From Holacanthus passer (taxonomy: Eukaryota > Chordata > Actinopteri > Pomacanthidae): DNA of 64,000 bases. Shown here in pieces: positions 22,761 through 34,800 of the stretch. Position 1 is the stretch's first letter, and each line of letters opens with the position of its first letter. A program made the translations under genes and the position numbers. The notes beneath the pieces were generated by a model. That model saw only the letters and a list, made by a program, of their open reading frames with translations. It did not search any database and had not been told where the DNA came from. The stretch covers positions 15,458,001 to 15,522,000 of the forward strand of contig JAFREQ010000011.1 in the NCBI GenBank assembly GCA_025331565.1, written 5' to 3'.

Positions 22761-25700
22761 TCACAGGCTACGTGTGTGTGTCGTGCTGCAGCCTTGTAGC
22801 GCTGCGTGCCGTGTGCAACCACTGGAAGGGGTTTCCTGCAAGTGTGCATAAGGTGGAGTTCACAGATGGAAACACCACCCGACCCACTCTGCAAGCCCCA
22901 CCTCCTTCTCCCGCCATTCCTTCCATCCATCCATATTTTCTCCCCCCCCCTCTCAACCTGTCTTCCCTTCATCCCTCAATTGCAGGCTCATTTTTGCACG
23001 TGACAGCGCTGATACATTTTCTAGTGGACTCATTCTCGTAGAACTGAAAGACTAACCCCCACGCGATGTGAGAGCGTGCTGGTATTTTGCCTTCAAAAGC
23101 ATGATGGAGGGAAGGGCTGATTTGTAATCCAAACCACAATGGTGAAGAAGCCCGGGTAGAGGTCAGCAGTAACAGAGATTCATTACTCTCTCATGGTTTC
23201 TATCGACTGATTTCATCACACAGATGATTCCCTCCACTGGAACGTGTTGCTCCTCACTAATGTATTCTGCAGCCGGAGAAAGCAGCACATGGAGGTAATG
23301 GAGGTGCTGACCAAGGGCAGCCAAGCTTGAGGAGATCCTGTGGTGATCAGTATGATTTTAGATGCATTTTTCATCATCCTTTTTTATCTCTAATAGGATC
23401 TGTGCCAAAGGGCATTGTAGCATCAGAATCTATGAGGCAGCAAATCCACAGTTTTTCTCCTTTCAGTTAAAGACAGTTTCTTTTTCTACACCACTCCACA
23501 CTATTTGTCCCCATCTGTCTTTCACTAGTTGTTCCTAAACAAACGTCTCCCCATGCCAGGCTTCATTATGCATTCACTGTTTCAGGGCATGAGTCGAGCA
23601 CGATTCCTAAATGCCATCAGCAGCAGCAGCAGCACTGTTTGCTGCTCTTCGCTTTACTTTTAAAAAAAAAAAAAAAACACAGCCAGAAGATGACAGGACA
23701 AAGAGGGAGAAAGAAGATTATTCAAGCAGGAAGAAAATCCCACTCACGTCCGAAGCAGACGAAGGAGAACAGCTTGGCATTAGAAGGCCGCAGCAGAAGG
23801 AAATCTTGGCTTCAGTGGGCAAGAGGTTAAAGGGCGTAAAGCAGATATTCTTCAACCCCTGCATCAGATCTGATTGTTCATTCAGCATGAAGGGTTGAGA
23901 TTTCTGAAAATGAGCAGCTTTCAATACAAATTTGATTTGATACTATCTCAATTGATGGAAATGTATTCTTTGACCTTTATGCCTTTGAAAGGCTGCTTAA
24001 AGCTTTATTCACTCATTTAGCATTGTCTCTTCTGAACCATAGCTATTTATTTATGTGTGACTCATAATAGTTTTTTTTTAACACATGAGAAATTGTTGCA
24101 ATTTGCAGGCAAAGAGTGAGAAGCATATCGATTACTGCACAATATTCAGACACCAGCATCCAGCTTTTATTCACCCTTTATGTTTGGGATTTAGCAGCTG
24201 AACATCAGATTTCAAATCTATTAAGACCAATGCCTCTAGGGTGCATCTAAATTTATGTGGTGTGCCGTGTGACAGAAAATGTGCTGATGACAGAAAAAAA
24301 AAGGGTGAACCCACTTTTCTTGTAATTCTTGTCCAAAGAGAAGAGATATGTCAGTACATAAACTCAATAGACTCAAGAAACACAGTGGTAGAGTCGAATC
24401 TGGTGTTATAAAAATAATTAATAAATTGAGCTGTGTTCAGTCCTCAAAAGAGGTTGTTTTTGCACAACATGCAGGATGCACATTTGTAGCAAGTCACGAT
24501 GCGTCGAGTCCAGTGGGGGGTTGTGTTTAGTCAACCGGAAGAGAGCCAGAGTGAGTCACAGAGCTGCAGTGTGAACTGTAGCGACATCCTAAGCTCATCC
24601 TGGCCTACATGTTTCATGACACACATACACAGCACATTTCCAAACAGTCATTATATAATAATGTGTGCATGAAATGATGCAGGCGACACAGTCAAAGATT
24701 AAACAGTGGCAATTTGTGCATTAGACAGACGTGCAAGTGTTTTTTGTTGTCTTCGTACAAGAACTCCAGGATTTATAGCATCAATTTGCTTTAACCTTCA
24801 TCTACTTTGAAAAGAAGACACATCCTGACTGAAAACACTTTCCTCAGGTTTCCTCATTATGTAAAGAATTAAAACAAACATCAGAACACAGTTAAAAGCA
24901 GTCACATGAAGAGTAGTTTGTAATTTTTAAACTGACCTTCGGGTACCACTGTATTAAGTTTTAATGTGTGTTGTAAAAAGTATGTGTGGCACAAAAACTA
25001 CAAGCAGTTTTCACAAATTCAGCATTCGCAAATCACTTGAACAGTCCGAATAGTGACCAGTGAGACAAGTCTAATGAGGAAGTGATGCATGTGTACAAGA
25101 TGCAATGATGAGTAGAATAACTGTCACTGGTAATGAATCTTTGGGTGGCGTGATAAACTGAATGTAGGGGTTTAAAAGTGGAGGCAGAGGCGTATCTATA
25201 AGACATCACTATAATTCAGCACAGACAACAAGATGGCTTCAATTATCCAATTTCTACTTTAGGAAAAGTAGCTCTGTTTCATGGCTATAGATTAGTGAGT
25301 ATGATGTGATCAGCCTGGTGCTGCTACGTTGGAGAAAACACAGTAAGGACACGCAAACAGCAGATCCACAATGCCGGGAGCATCACTCATCTGTCAACAC
25401 ACAAACACACACTCATCCTCGAACACACATGTACACAAACACACAGATGCTGACATACAAACACGTTCAGCCCTGCTGCATCCAGCCCGCTCTCTGTTTC
25501 CAGTGTCATCATTGTAAAGGCCAGGATGCATGCACACACATACATAGGAAGTAATTTTACTCATTGTGATGAATGAATAATATGAATCATATTTAACACT
25601 AATTCATTTAGTAATAACAATATTAATGTAATCCCCCTTCACCAGCAGATGGTGAATTTTAGAATATAAAACACTACTTTTGTTGGAGGGTAGGACATCA

Positions 25701-27646
25701 TTATTATGATTTTTACTGTTGATGTGTGTGTTTGTGTGAGTGTGTGTGCAGGCCTGGTTAAATGCTGCACTATGGGGATTTGCTGCAGATATCTGAGTGT
25801 GTATGGGTGAATCTGCTTGGGTCAAAGCTCCTGTGGCTTCACTGGCTCAATTTCGATAATCCCTGAAAAATCTGAGCGCTCGAGCTCAGAGCACATCTGG
25901 CATCGACGGCAGGTGCTCATGACATAATATAATACATGCTTCAGCCTCAGTAGGGCATTCGTATAATTGCAAATTTCAAAATTTTAATGAATTATTCAAG
26001 TCAGTTTCAACTCAACTCAAGTTGTATTCAATTTGTAAATGACTTTTTAATGATTAGATGTAATGGGGCAGTTAATGCTGAGGCATAAAAGTGAATAAAT
26101 GGAAATTTGCCTTGCAGGGAATAATGTCAAATGCAGCGACAGGTTAATTGAAAACACAGGAGGCTCAACCCAGGAAACAACAGAGTTATTATGGGGCTAT
26201 GCTTTTATACAGTTACAGTCTTGTCCTGTCTTAACACAAGGCCAACATCAGAAAAAACATGGATTAAAATGTTTTTCAAGGCATTCAAAGTTTCTTTAGG
26301 GAATAGTATAGATGCAGTCCAGCTCTTACAGAAGATCTTTGAATGAACTTTAACAGCACTGCATGGATGAATGGATCTACACAATTAAGACTCCCACACA
26401 CAACTCACATATCTGCAGCAAATCCCTCGAAACATCAGCACGCGCGCAGCAAAACTTACTTGCCGAAGAGACGGATGCTGATATTTGTGCGATAGGCCTG
26501 GTTGTACCGTATATTTTTAGGCACAATGCAAGATTCAAAACTGCCATGGCAACAAGTAGAAGAGAAGTTGGCTTGGGATGCACAACAATAAAAAAACAGT
26601 AATGATAAATCAACAAACTGATGGGCAGAGCACAACACGAGCAAAGAAAGGTAGAAGCAAAGATGCTCATGCATTATAAATATTTCAAATAATTAAACAA
26701 TATTGCAGGATGTCGCTCACCAGAATGACACACAAAGTTCAGCACACCAGGGACTGAGGAGTAATGATATAATAACAACTTTAGAACAGTCCTACAGGTG
26801 GATGCTGGGGTGGAGGTGAGGGTCATAAGATGGTGAATGAACAGCAGCAAAGCTTTGAGCAGGCGAGGCAGAGCAAAAGAGCAAGCAGACAAGCTTGGGA
26901 CCAGCAATTAGTAATGTACTGGCTTATGCATCTCCAAAGCATATATGTTAAACACTACAGAGATGGCACCGTCAAACAATCATGTGATTGACGTGAAAGT
27001 GACTCAAATGAGGATCCGAAGCCAAAAAGGTTTTTGCTATTAGCTTTCAGTATTAAGAGAAAGAATTTAATATTCTCTGTTCTCTCTAATATTCTCCTTT
27101 GATGGTGTCACTGCTGACATAAAATAGAACCCCAGGCTGGAAATATCACTCACAAGATAAGTATGAATAAACATATTACTGTATTGGCCAAATAAAGATG
27201 TACCTGCTTCTGACCTGACAGTCAGATTCTGGAGTTTATATCTACTTTCATTCCTAAATATTTACTAACATAGTTGTCAACTGTGGATATTAGGTGATTT
27301 TATATGAGAAAACAAACACTTGCCAGCAGGAGGAGGTGGAAAATGTGTGTGTGTTATAAAGTAGCAAATTAATGTACCTGGAACAATCCAGCCAGAAATC
27401 ACATATTGATTTTAAGGCAATTTCCATGAAGTGCCCTCATTTTATGGTTCTGGTTTGGATTATGGTTTTTTGGTTTTTATGGTTACTCCCCTCTGGCAGC
27501 CGTTAGAGGACTCTCTGTTCCAGGACCAGCAGGCTCAGGAACAGCTTTTTCCTTTTAGCTGTCACTTTGCTAAACTCTGCACCGCAGTGATAAGCCCCCC
27601 ACCTCCAAATAAGTGAACTTTCTTTCCACCCCAGACACCACCCTAC

Positions 27647-27648
<2 letters not shown>

Positions 27649-27701
<53 letters not shown>
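27649..27701. repeat. (CA)n microsatellite
   Basis: About 26 uninterrupted CA units. Val-Cys frames across it are artefacts. Confidence 0.95.
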
Positions 27702-27703
<2 letters not shown>

Positions 27704-27779
27704 CTACATCCATGGACTGAACTGTTCTTCCTCCCCTCCACCACAGACCCTCACTCACACCCCCTCCAGATATTTACAC

Positions 27780-28262
27780 TATGACTGTCTCTTGCTGCCT
27801 CTGCCTCTCTAGCTGCTGGCTACCACTCATTTACTACGGCTGCACAAACCTTCACTATATACGCTTCTTATACCAGTAAATATTATGCTACTGTCCATAC
27901 AGTATGTATCTTTAAATTAGCATATTTATACTGTCTAAACTGTACATATCTGTCCTATGGTGAGTGCATCATATTCATATCCAGCTGTTTATTATGTCTT
28001 CTGACATTACTCATTCTTACACCTGCACTGTATATTTACACTTATATCTGCAATCCCCTGCTCTAACAGCTGTACACACAGTATATATCCTAGTGTATTC
28101 ATTTCACTCGGTTCATATTGTATTTATCTTAGTATATTCACATGAACCCCTCACTGTTATTTATATATCTCTGCATACAACTGTGCATTTTATTTGCACT
28201 TCTGCTTAGATGCTAAACTGCAATTCATTGTCTCGATAAAGTTGAATATAATTTAATCAAAT
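27780..28262 (+). repeat. Teleost retroelement 3'-tail-like repeat
   Basis: It ends CTTCTGCTTAGATGCTAAAC, TGCAATTCATTGTCTC and AATAAAGTTGAATATAATTT, resembling the abundant teleost tail (CTGCTTAGATGCTAAACTGCATTTCGTTGTCTC ... AATAAAGTTGAATCTAATC) as I remember it. The upstream part carries repeated TATTTATA/CTGTAC-type units. No reverse transcriptase frame remains. Confidence 0.7.
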
Positions 28263-28561
28263 CCAATATTTTTATACATGATCTCGTTCATTTAAACATT
28301 TGTGCCATTTCAAATCGAGTGAAGCTATTTCAAACTAGGATTAAAATCGTGAGGACCCTGAAGCCTCCTGCTCATATTAACGTGATCATTCAGTGTCTCA
28401 TTTTCCCTCAGATAAGCATTTCAGTTCAGCTTTCACTTGCCTCCCATATTATGGGTATTATGGACTCACTCCCTGCTCTCTAACCCTTAGTGGAGTCAGA
28501 TAAAAGTGCTTGCTTCTGTTTGTCTCTTCTTGTGGGGGCCTGGAGCAGCTGTGCATCTGCA

Positions 28562-28564
<3 letters not shown>

Positions 28565-28609
<45 letters not shown>
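28565..28609. repeat. (GT)n microsatellite
   Basis: About 22 GT units. It lies 56 bp before an X-box-like CCATGGCAAC. Confidence 0.95.
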
Positions 28610-28610
<1 letters not shown>

Positions 28611-31127
28611 TTAATGGTGCATTTTCTTTTGATGTTCCTTCACTAGACATGGGCAGCAATGGCAATCTCCATGGCAACAGGCGTGCAAAAGCTGAAAAGA
28701 TTCTCCGAGTTAGTGCACATGCATGTGTGCGTGTTTGTGCTCAGGATATGTGTGTGTATGCAAGCTGACATATTACTATCAGGTGAGCTTTTGCCTCAGT
28801 CCCCCCTGCAGATTTATTATAATATGCCTGCTGCATCTCTGTGAACTAAGACTGGCTGATATTTATATTTGAACAGCGACACTTAATTGCAGGCCGAACT
28901 GCAGTCTGGGTCTTTGTCAGTCAACCTATCAAAGCTGTCGATGTCCGAAATAATGGCTCAAACTCCAGGAGAGGCACTGTAAGCTGTTAATCATGTGCCA
29001 CTTCCAGACTAATACGCAGAACAGAAACATTGCTCAAATCACTTCAATTGAAAAATCAATGCGCAATCACCACAAACATCGATTCAGTTTAATTAGTTGT
29101 TCTTGTTCCAAACAAAAAGTTACAAAGGCGGCCGTCGCTTTCATTCCGATCACTTCAGCCGTTTTTCACACTGGCCCACACAAACACTGTGAGGAAAGGC
29201 TGAGGTGTGATGGAAGGATTCTTAGCAATATATAGATATGTTAACAAAGCCTTATTCCTGTCTGTGTGCTTCAACCAGTTCGCTGTGGCTTCACAAGTTT
29301 TACAACAGTAGATGAGTGGTGGACAAAAGACAAGAAAAGCTGTGAAATGAGTGAAAAACTATACTTCTGCTTTGCCTCACGAGATGTGTTGAGCCAACTA
29401 CCCCCTGCGTCTAAATAATTAACAACACTGAGTACGAACGTGAGAGAATTACCTGCTCAGCACTAGCAGATGAATGTAGTTGCATTTAGTAGCTAAAGAG
29501 CCAGTGTATCATATCAACTTAAAATGTTTTGCAGTTTTAAAATTGCACAATGGAAAATTTCTATTTACCCCCAGCTCTACTGAGCATTTGGTGTCTTTCA
29601 GCTCATTGTTTTGGATGTATGCCCTGTCATTTTACTTTGAGGTTGGTTGAGTCTCACAGCCCTTATCAACAGCATGGGTGAAAGACAAAGTTAGTGACTA
29701 GCATTTGAATGTAGGCACTAAAGACGCAGATATTTCCCTCAGGAAAATCAGCAAATCAGAACTGACAGGAAAGTAAATATTGGACTTACAGTGCTTTGTT
29801 TACGAACACATTCACATATCAGTTTAATAACATGATATGGCAGCGTTGTGTTGATGCCCCCGGTGTCATCAGTTGCTGCAGGTTTAATTTCAGCCATTTC
29901 AGTTTACCTTCGACAAGTTACTTCAGGAAAACCACTGAACCTACTCTTAAATTATAACTGAAAAATAACTCTTTTACTATAGAAATACATGAGAGAATTA
30001 ATCCTGAGGAGATTAGAAACAATGCAGGAAGAAATGCTGGTGGAAAAGCTGGAGGCTGCTGAAAGCATGGTCTAGTGCACATCTCTAGGGTCATGATCAC
30101 AAGTGTTAATGCAATACATACCTGATGTAGTAGAGGATGAACAAATGGAAAAATACCTTTTTACTCCTACTGGTGTTTCACTGTGCCTGAACTAAATCAC
30201 GGAGTGAGAGAGCTTGTTAGTCAGGATTCAGTGACCTTATAATATTCATTGGCTGAAACGATGGCTCACGGCAATTACTGAGAAGATAATATTTGGCCCG
30301 GTCTTGACAATCCCATAATGAGCAGCAGACATACTGCTAACTGTCATGAATCTACATTCAATATTAATCCATTCAAATAGATGTGAGCATCGGGCGAAAA
30401 AGACCAGAGACAAATGCAGTGATGAAGTCTGATGATGGCCTCAAAAGCTTTTTGGTTTTTACTGCTGCATCTCATGGATGAATCTCACAGTCTAGACTAG
30501 TTTTACTCTCACAAATGTGCTGCTTGTTTTTTTTTTCTTTGAAGCAGGTATTTTCAAGCTGTCCAAAACAGTAAAACGTGGTCTCTCTTTTCTTGTCAGG
30601 TTTAAATACTGTATTTTCTTTCCTCTCACAGGTTTTATTTAACATCTCCAGTAGTTCAAGTCCAAAACACTGGTGCCAAATATGAAAGGTTGGATCCTGA
30701 CAAGACAAATCATTATTATAAGTCAGGATCATTAATTTTTTTTTTTTTTTTTACATTTTTTTAAAACATATTTTTATGTGTATTACAATATGAAACTTAA
30801 ATATGGCAGAAAATGTAAAAAAAGAATCTAATTGAATGACCAGCCCTTATTTTTATTGAGTCTATTCAATTCTCACAGAACAAACAAAACATGTTATGAT
30901 TATTCAGGTTGCCCCTTCACATGCAGCTACTATGCATTATGAATAAAAAAACTTCAAATACAAGCACAATATGTCAGTGTGTATTCAGATACTCTCACAT
31001 TTATCGTTAACATCTGAAAATGTGCATCAAGGATGCATCAAGTCAAAAGACATGGAAGTAAGCAAATTATCTATCCTTTAGATTGGACAACAGATTCTGG
31101 TTGTTGCACTTGCAGGTAGCTTCTGAT

Positions 31128-31158
<31 letters not shown>
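31128..31158. repeat. (CA)n microsatellite
   Basis: About 15 CA units followed by an A-rich run, 540 bp before the TAMM41 start. Confidence 0.9.
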
Positions 31159-31162
<4 letters not shown>

Positions 31163-31439
31163 AAAACAAAAAACCCCATCCATACAAATGAGCATTACCT
31201 CATTGACACCTAGTTAAACTTGGTAGAAAAACGCCCTCTGCTGGCTACACTGAGATCTGAAGAAATGTTAAATAGCTAAAATGCAGCAGTTTGTCGACCA
31301 ACATACATTTCACGAACGTATTCAATCATAGTCATAGCTACATGTAAAATAAATCCAACTATCGTCCTTATTTAGCCTTTTTGAGCCCAGTTTAACGATC
31401 TTCCATCTCTGACTCTGTTTCCCATGAGTCTCTAGTCCA

Positions 31440-31699
31440 CAGCGCGCTGCGTGACGTATATTTTAGGCGACTGTCAAACAGCTGACCCAAACTGACCTGA
31501 TGGACGTACTTAAGCGTTAAAACTGATAATTTAGTGCTTTTCTTGGCTGTTATCGTGTTTAGCGACATTGAGCCCCTCAGTCTGAAATGTGTCTCCTAAT
31601 TTACGGGGGCGTAACTTCGTTTTATTCGTTATTTAGTCGGTTGTCCCGCGGAGAAACTAGCTCGTGTTGTGGCTGAAAAGCTATCTTAGCTAGCTCAAA
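31440..31699 (+). promoter_or_regulatory. TAMM41: TAMM41 CpG-rich promoter and 5' leader
   Basis: CpGs cluster here against an AT-rich background (AGCGCGCTGCGTGACGTATA at 31441-31460, then CCGCGG near 31648). A CRE-like TGACGTA lies at 31452-31458. No TATA box is visible, as expected of a housekeeping mitochondrial gene. If transcription starts upstream of 31587, the leader contains a 29-codon upstream reading frame (31587-31676) that ends 23 nt before the TAMM41 ATG in a different frame. Confidence 0.55.
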
Positions 31700-31837
31700 A
31701 TGACTCTCCCGGCTTTGCACAACACTGGTGTGCTTTACAGGCGCATTTTGTCACAGTTTCCACAGGACATCAGTTTAGCTTTTGCTTATGGATCTGGCGT
31801 TTTCAAACAACATGGGACCAACCAAGGTCAAATGGAG
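31700..31837 (+). CDS. TAMM41: TAMM41 exon 1 (residues 1-46)
   Basis: Contains the ATG and the GSG nucleotidyltransferase motif. Ends after GAG with donor GTTAGT, phase 0. Confidence 0.95.
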
Positions 31838-34800
31838 GTTAGTGACTGTCCTGCTTCCAAACTCTGCTTTACATCAGCTGGACAGCACCTGTGTCATAGA
31901 CTGCACATGCCTGAATAAATAAAGTCAGACTGATTGTCGATTTTCTAAAAAGCTGACACATATCATGCTGCATTTCCTTTACTTTGTCTCTGTATTTTTT
32001 GTTTGTTTTTTGCAGTGTCCAATGTTACAGGGTTTGTAGTGTTTCAATCTCATTAAGAGTGAAAGTTGTATATTGTTAGGAGGCTCAATATTAAAACATG
32101 AAGGGCTGATAGACATAATCACTATATTACTATGAGTGTTGGAAATCAAAGTCACTATTTTAATGCAATATTTTTCTAATATAAATAAACCATGCGTCAC
32201 AATATTCCAAACATCTGTCCTCTAAATGTCTGCTCCTAAAAAAAATCTACCATATGATAATTAAATGATTTTCAGTGCAATGAACTGTTATGAATTGCAT
32301 CAAATAAAACTTTACACACATATATAACAATAGAATTAACACATATATGTATAACTAACTAATTTTGTTACTTTTTGTGTTACAGTGTGCTCATTTTCAT
32401 TAATTTGGACAACAGAACTTTATTGAAACAATGCAGCCATATCATCACAGTATGATTCCCATAATGGTTGATGCACAACAATATTGAAATACTGCCTCTC
32501 TACTTATTACTATGTTAGAATTTGAAGCTGTGTACTGTTTCATTGTAGAAGATGATGTGATGTTCCCTACTGTGTTTTACCTCTACTATATACAGAAGAA
32601 CATGCTGGACTTTGTTATTGCGGTGGATGATCCGGTGACGTGGCACACCATGAACCTGCTGCAGAATCGCAAACACTACTCCATCCTCAAGCTGCTGGGA
32701 CCCACGATGATCAGCTCCATACAAAATGACCACGGGGCTTCTGTATACTACAACACACTGGTGCCTGTGGATGGGAGGGTAAATGTCGTTTTTATTTTTC
32801 TGCATCTCTTTCCACACCAGCCTTCCAGAGTCCAATACTTATTAATGAATGATAGATTTTCACACTGTGTTTGCTTCTCACAGCAATTCACTTTGGTAAT
32901 TGGTCTGATTTTAGTGTTTGTTTTGACCAACAATAATCTCTTGGCATAAGTAACGTCAGATTGCTACTGAGTCTAAAGCTGCATAGTTTGTCTTTAAGTC
33001 CTAATGCATATCAGTAAAATACATATCTGGCTCCTGAAACTATCTAATCTTGTGTTATTGTTTTTGTCTGGCTACACTATATTAACCACATACTTTAAAA
33101 ACCTTCTCCTCTTCTTCTTGTCAGATAATCAAATATGGTGTGATTAGTACAGACTCTCTCATAGACGACCTGCTGCACTGGAAGACCATGTATGTTGCTG
33201 GACGCCTTCACAAACCAGTCAGTATCATGATCAGACTGTTTTGGATCGGTCAGAAAAACTGAGCTGTATGAAACTGATTATTTTATTTTGGAACTGGACA
33301 AACTATTAACATGTCAGACCAGTCAAATGAGTTTCTAGATTTTTGCCAAAGTTATTTGAAATACATTGAAACAGTGAATTATAATTTTCAGATTTGTAGT
33401 TGTTGCACATTTGACTCTGCCAAAATCACTACCTATTCAGTTAAATCTTGTCCTGAAATGTGTTTCCTAATTTTCCTTATATGTGTGTGTATACATGTTT
33501 GTATGTGTTCCCATGCAGGTGAAAATGCTGGTGCAGAGTGAGAATGGAAAGCTCCGTGCTGCTTTGGTGGCCAACCTGAAGAGTGCTGTAACAGCCTCCT
33601 TCCTAATGCTGCCAGAGAGCTTCACTGAGGAAGACCTCTTCCTGCAGATAGCTGGTCTTTCTTATGCTGGTAACTACCCTGCACAACTACAGAAACATGA
33701 GGACGTTTATAAGATTCATGTATGCTCTGACGTGTTTGCCAAATCAGATATATTACTGACACGGCGATAAGCCGTCTAGGTGGAATGTAATTCCTCTTTG
33801 TTCTTACTCTCCCATACACACATATTTCTTATCATATGTGTCCAAGCTTGTGGTTTTCTTTGTAATAACTGTCAGACCTATGTGGTTCAAAAGCTTTGAA
33901 TACTCATCTGGTTGATTTGTTGTGCAAATGTACAGTACAAATGTTTCAATGCTAAGAATGTGCTAACAAAGGCAGTGTGACTATGTAGGTGTCTGAGCTA
34001 CAGTAGCAGAAGGTAACATCATGAATAATGAGCTCATGAGAATTTTCATACTCGATGGAGTTTAATATCTTAAAATATGTTATTGCTGCAGTATGGTACT
34101 ACAGCTAAGAGTGTAAAGCAGGTATCATAGCAAATACATTCCACTCAAGGTCAAACATTTTGCCTGTTTTTGTCAAGGGGATTTTCGAATGGTGATTGGA
34201 GAAGATAAATCGAAGGTGGCCAATATCGTCAAAGACAATGTTCAGCACTTCCGGATTCTGTACAGCAACATCCTGCGGGACTGCCCTCAAGTAGTCTACA
34301 AACCTCAACAAGGAAAACTGGAGGTGAATGTGGAAGACACAGAAATGCACAGAACACATGCTTGCTTTTGTTATCTCACTTGAATTGTGGGCAACGCAAC
34401 ACTACACTGTGTGCTGTATTTCATTACCTGTAAAACAGAGTGTTGTAAAATGTCAAAATCCACATTTATCATTGTGAAAAATCACTTTTGAGTTTCATTC
34501 CTTAGAAGCAGATTTTCTGGATTTACAAGGCGGCCTGAACTGAGGCTCTGCCAACTACTCCTTTACTTTAAATTTTTACATAGAAATGGTTATAGAGCTA
34601 TTTCCAAATACACAAGTATTATCATAAGTGCCCTACAATGTTCTGCCTTTAACAAATAATGCACTATGTGCTGTGCCTTTTCTTTAAAACGTTAACTAAA
34701 AGGAACGCAGCTTAGATTTGAATAGTACAGAGTGTCCTCTTAGCCCTGGTTGTAAACCTTCAATGGGGTGTGACTGACTTGGCACTCTGCTGTACTACCT

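Larger units (their letters stand above)
22800..31430. other. SYN2-TAMM41 intergenic region
   Basis: It separates the divergent SYN2 and TAMM41 5' ends. No coding exon is recognisable. The short frame at 23611-23898 arises from a (CAG)n run followed by a poly(A) run and has no known domain. Content: a pyrimidine-rich zone to about 22980, two long CA/GT microsatellites, a retroelement-like tail (27780-28262), weak X-box motifs, and three stretches (28860-29000, 30230-30470 and around 23060-23300) whose even base use looks like conserved non-coding DNA. That last point is an impression, not a measurement. Confidence 0.6.

Noticed and set aside
22984..23010. Possible RE1/NRSF silencer (TGACAGCGCT) near the SYN2 promoter
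   Set aside because: Only the right half resembles the consensus; the left half (TTCAGCACC) is absent at the required spacing.
22441..23041. Pro/Leu/Ser-rich plus-strand frames
   Set aside because: They translate CT/CCT low-complexity promoter DNA in several frames at once.
23611..23898. Frame starting in a (CAG)n run and crossing a poly(A) run
   Set aside because: The poly-Ala and poly-Lys stretches come from simple repeats; the rest has no homology I recognise.
32512..32595. TAMM41 exon 2 frame extending upstream from an ATG at 32512
   Set aside because: The extension lacks homology; the conserved protein begins at the acceptor at 32596 and continues the exon 1 frame.
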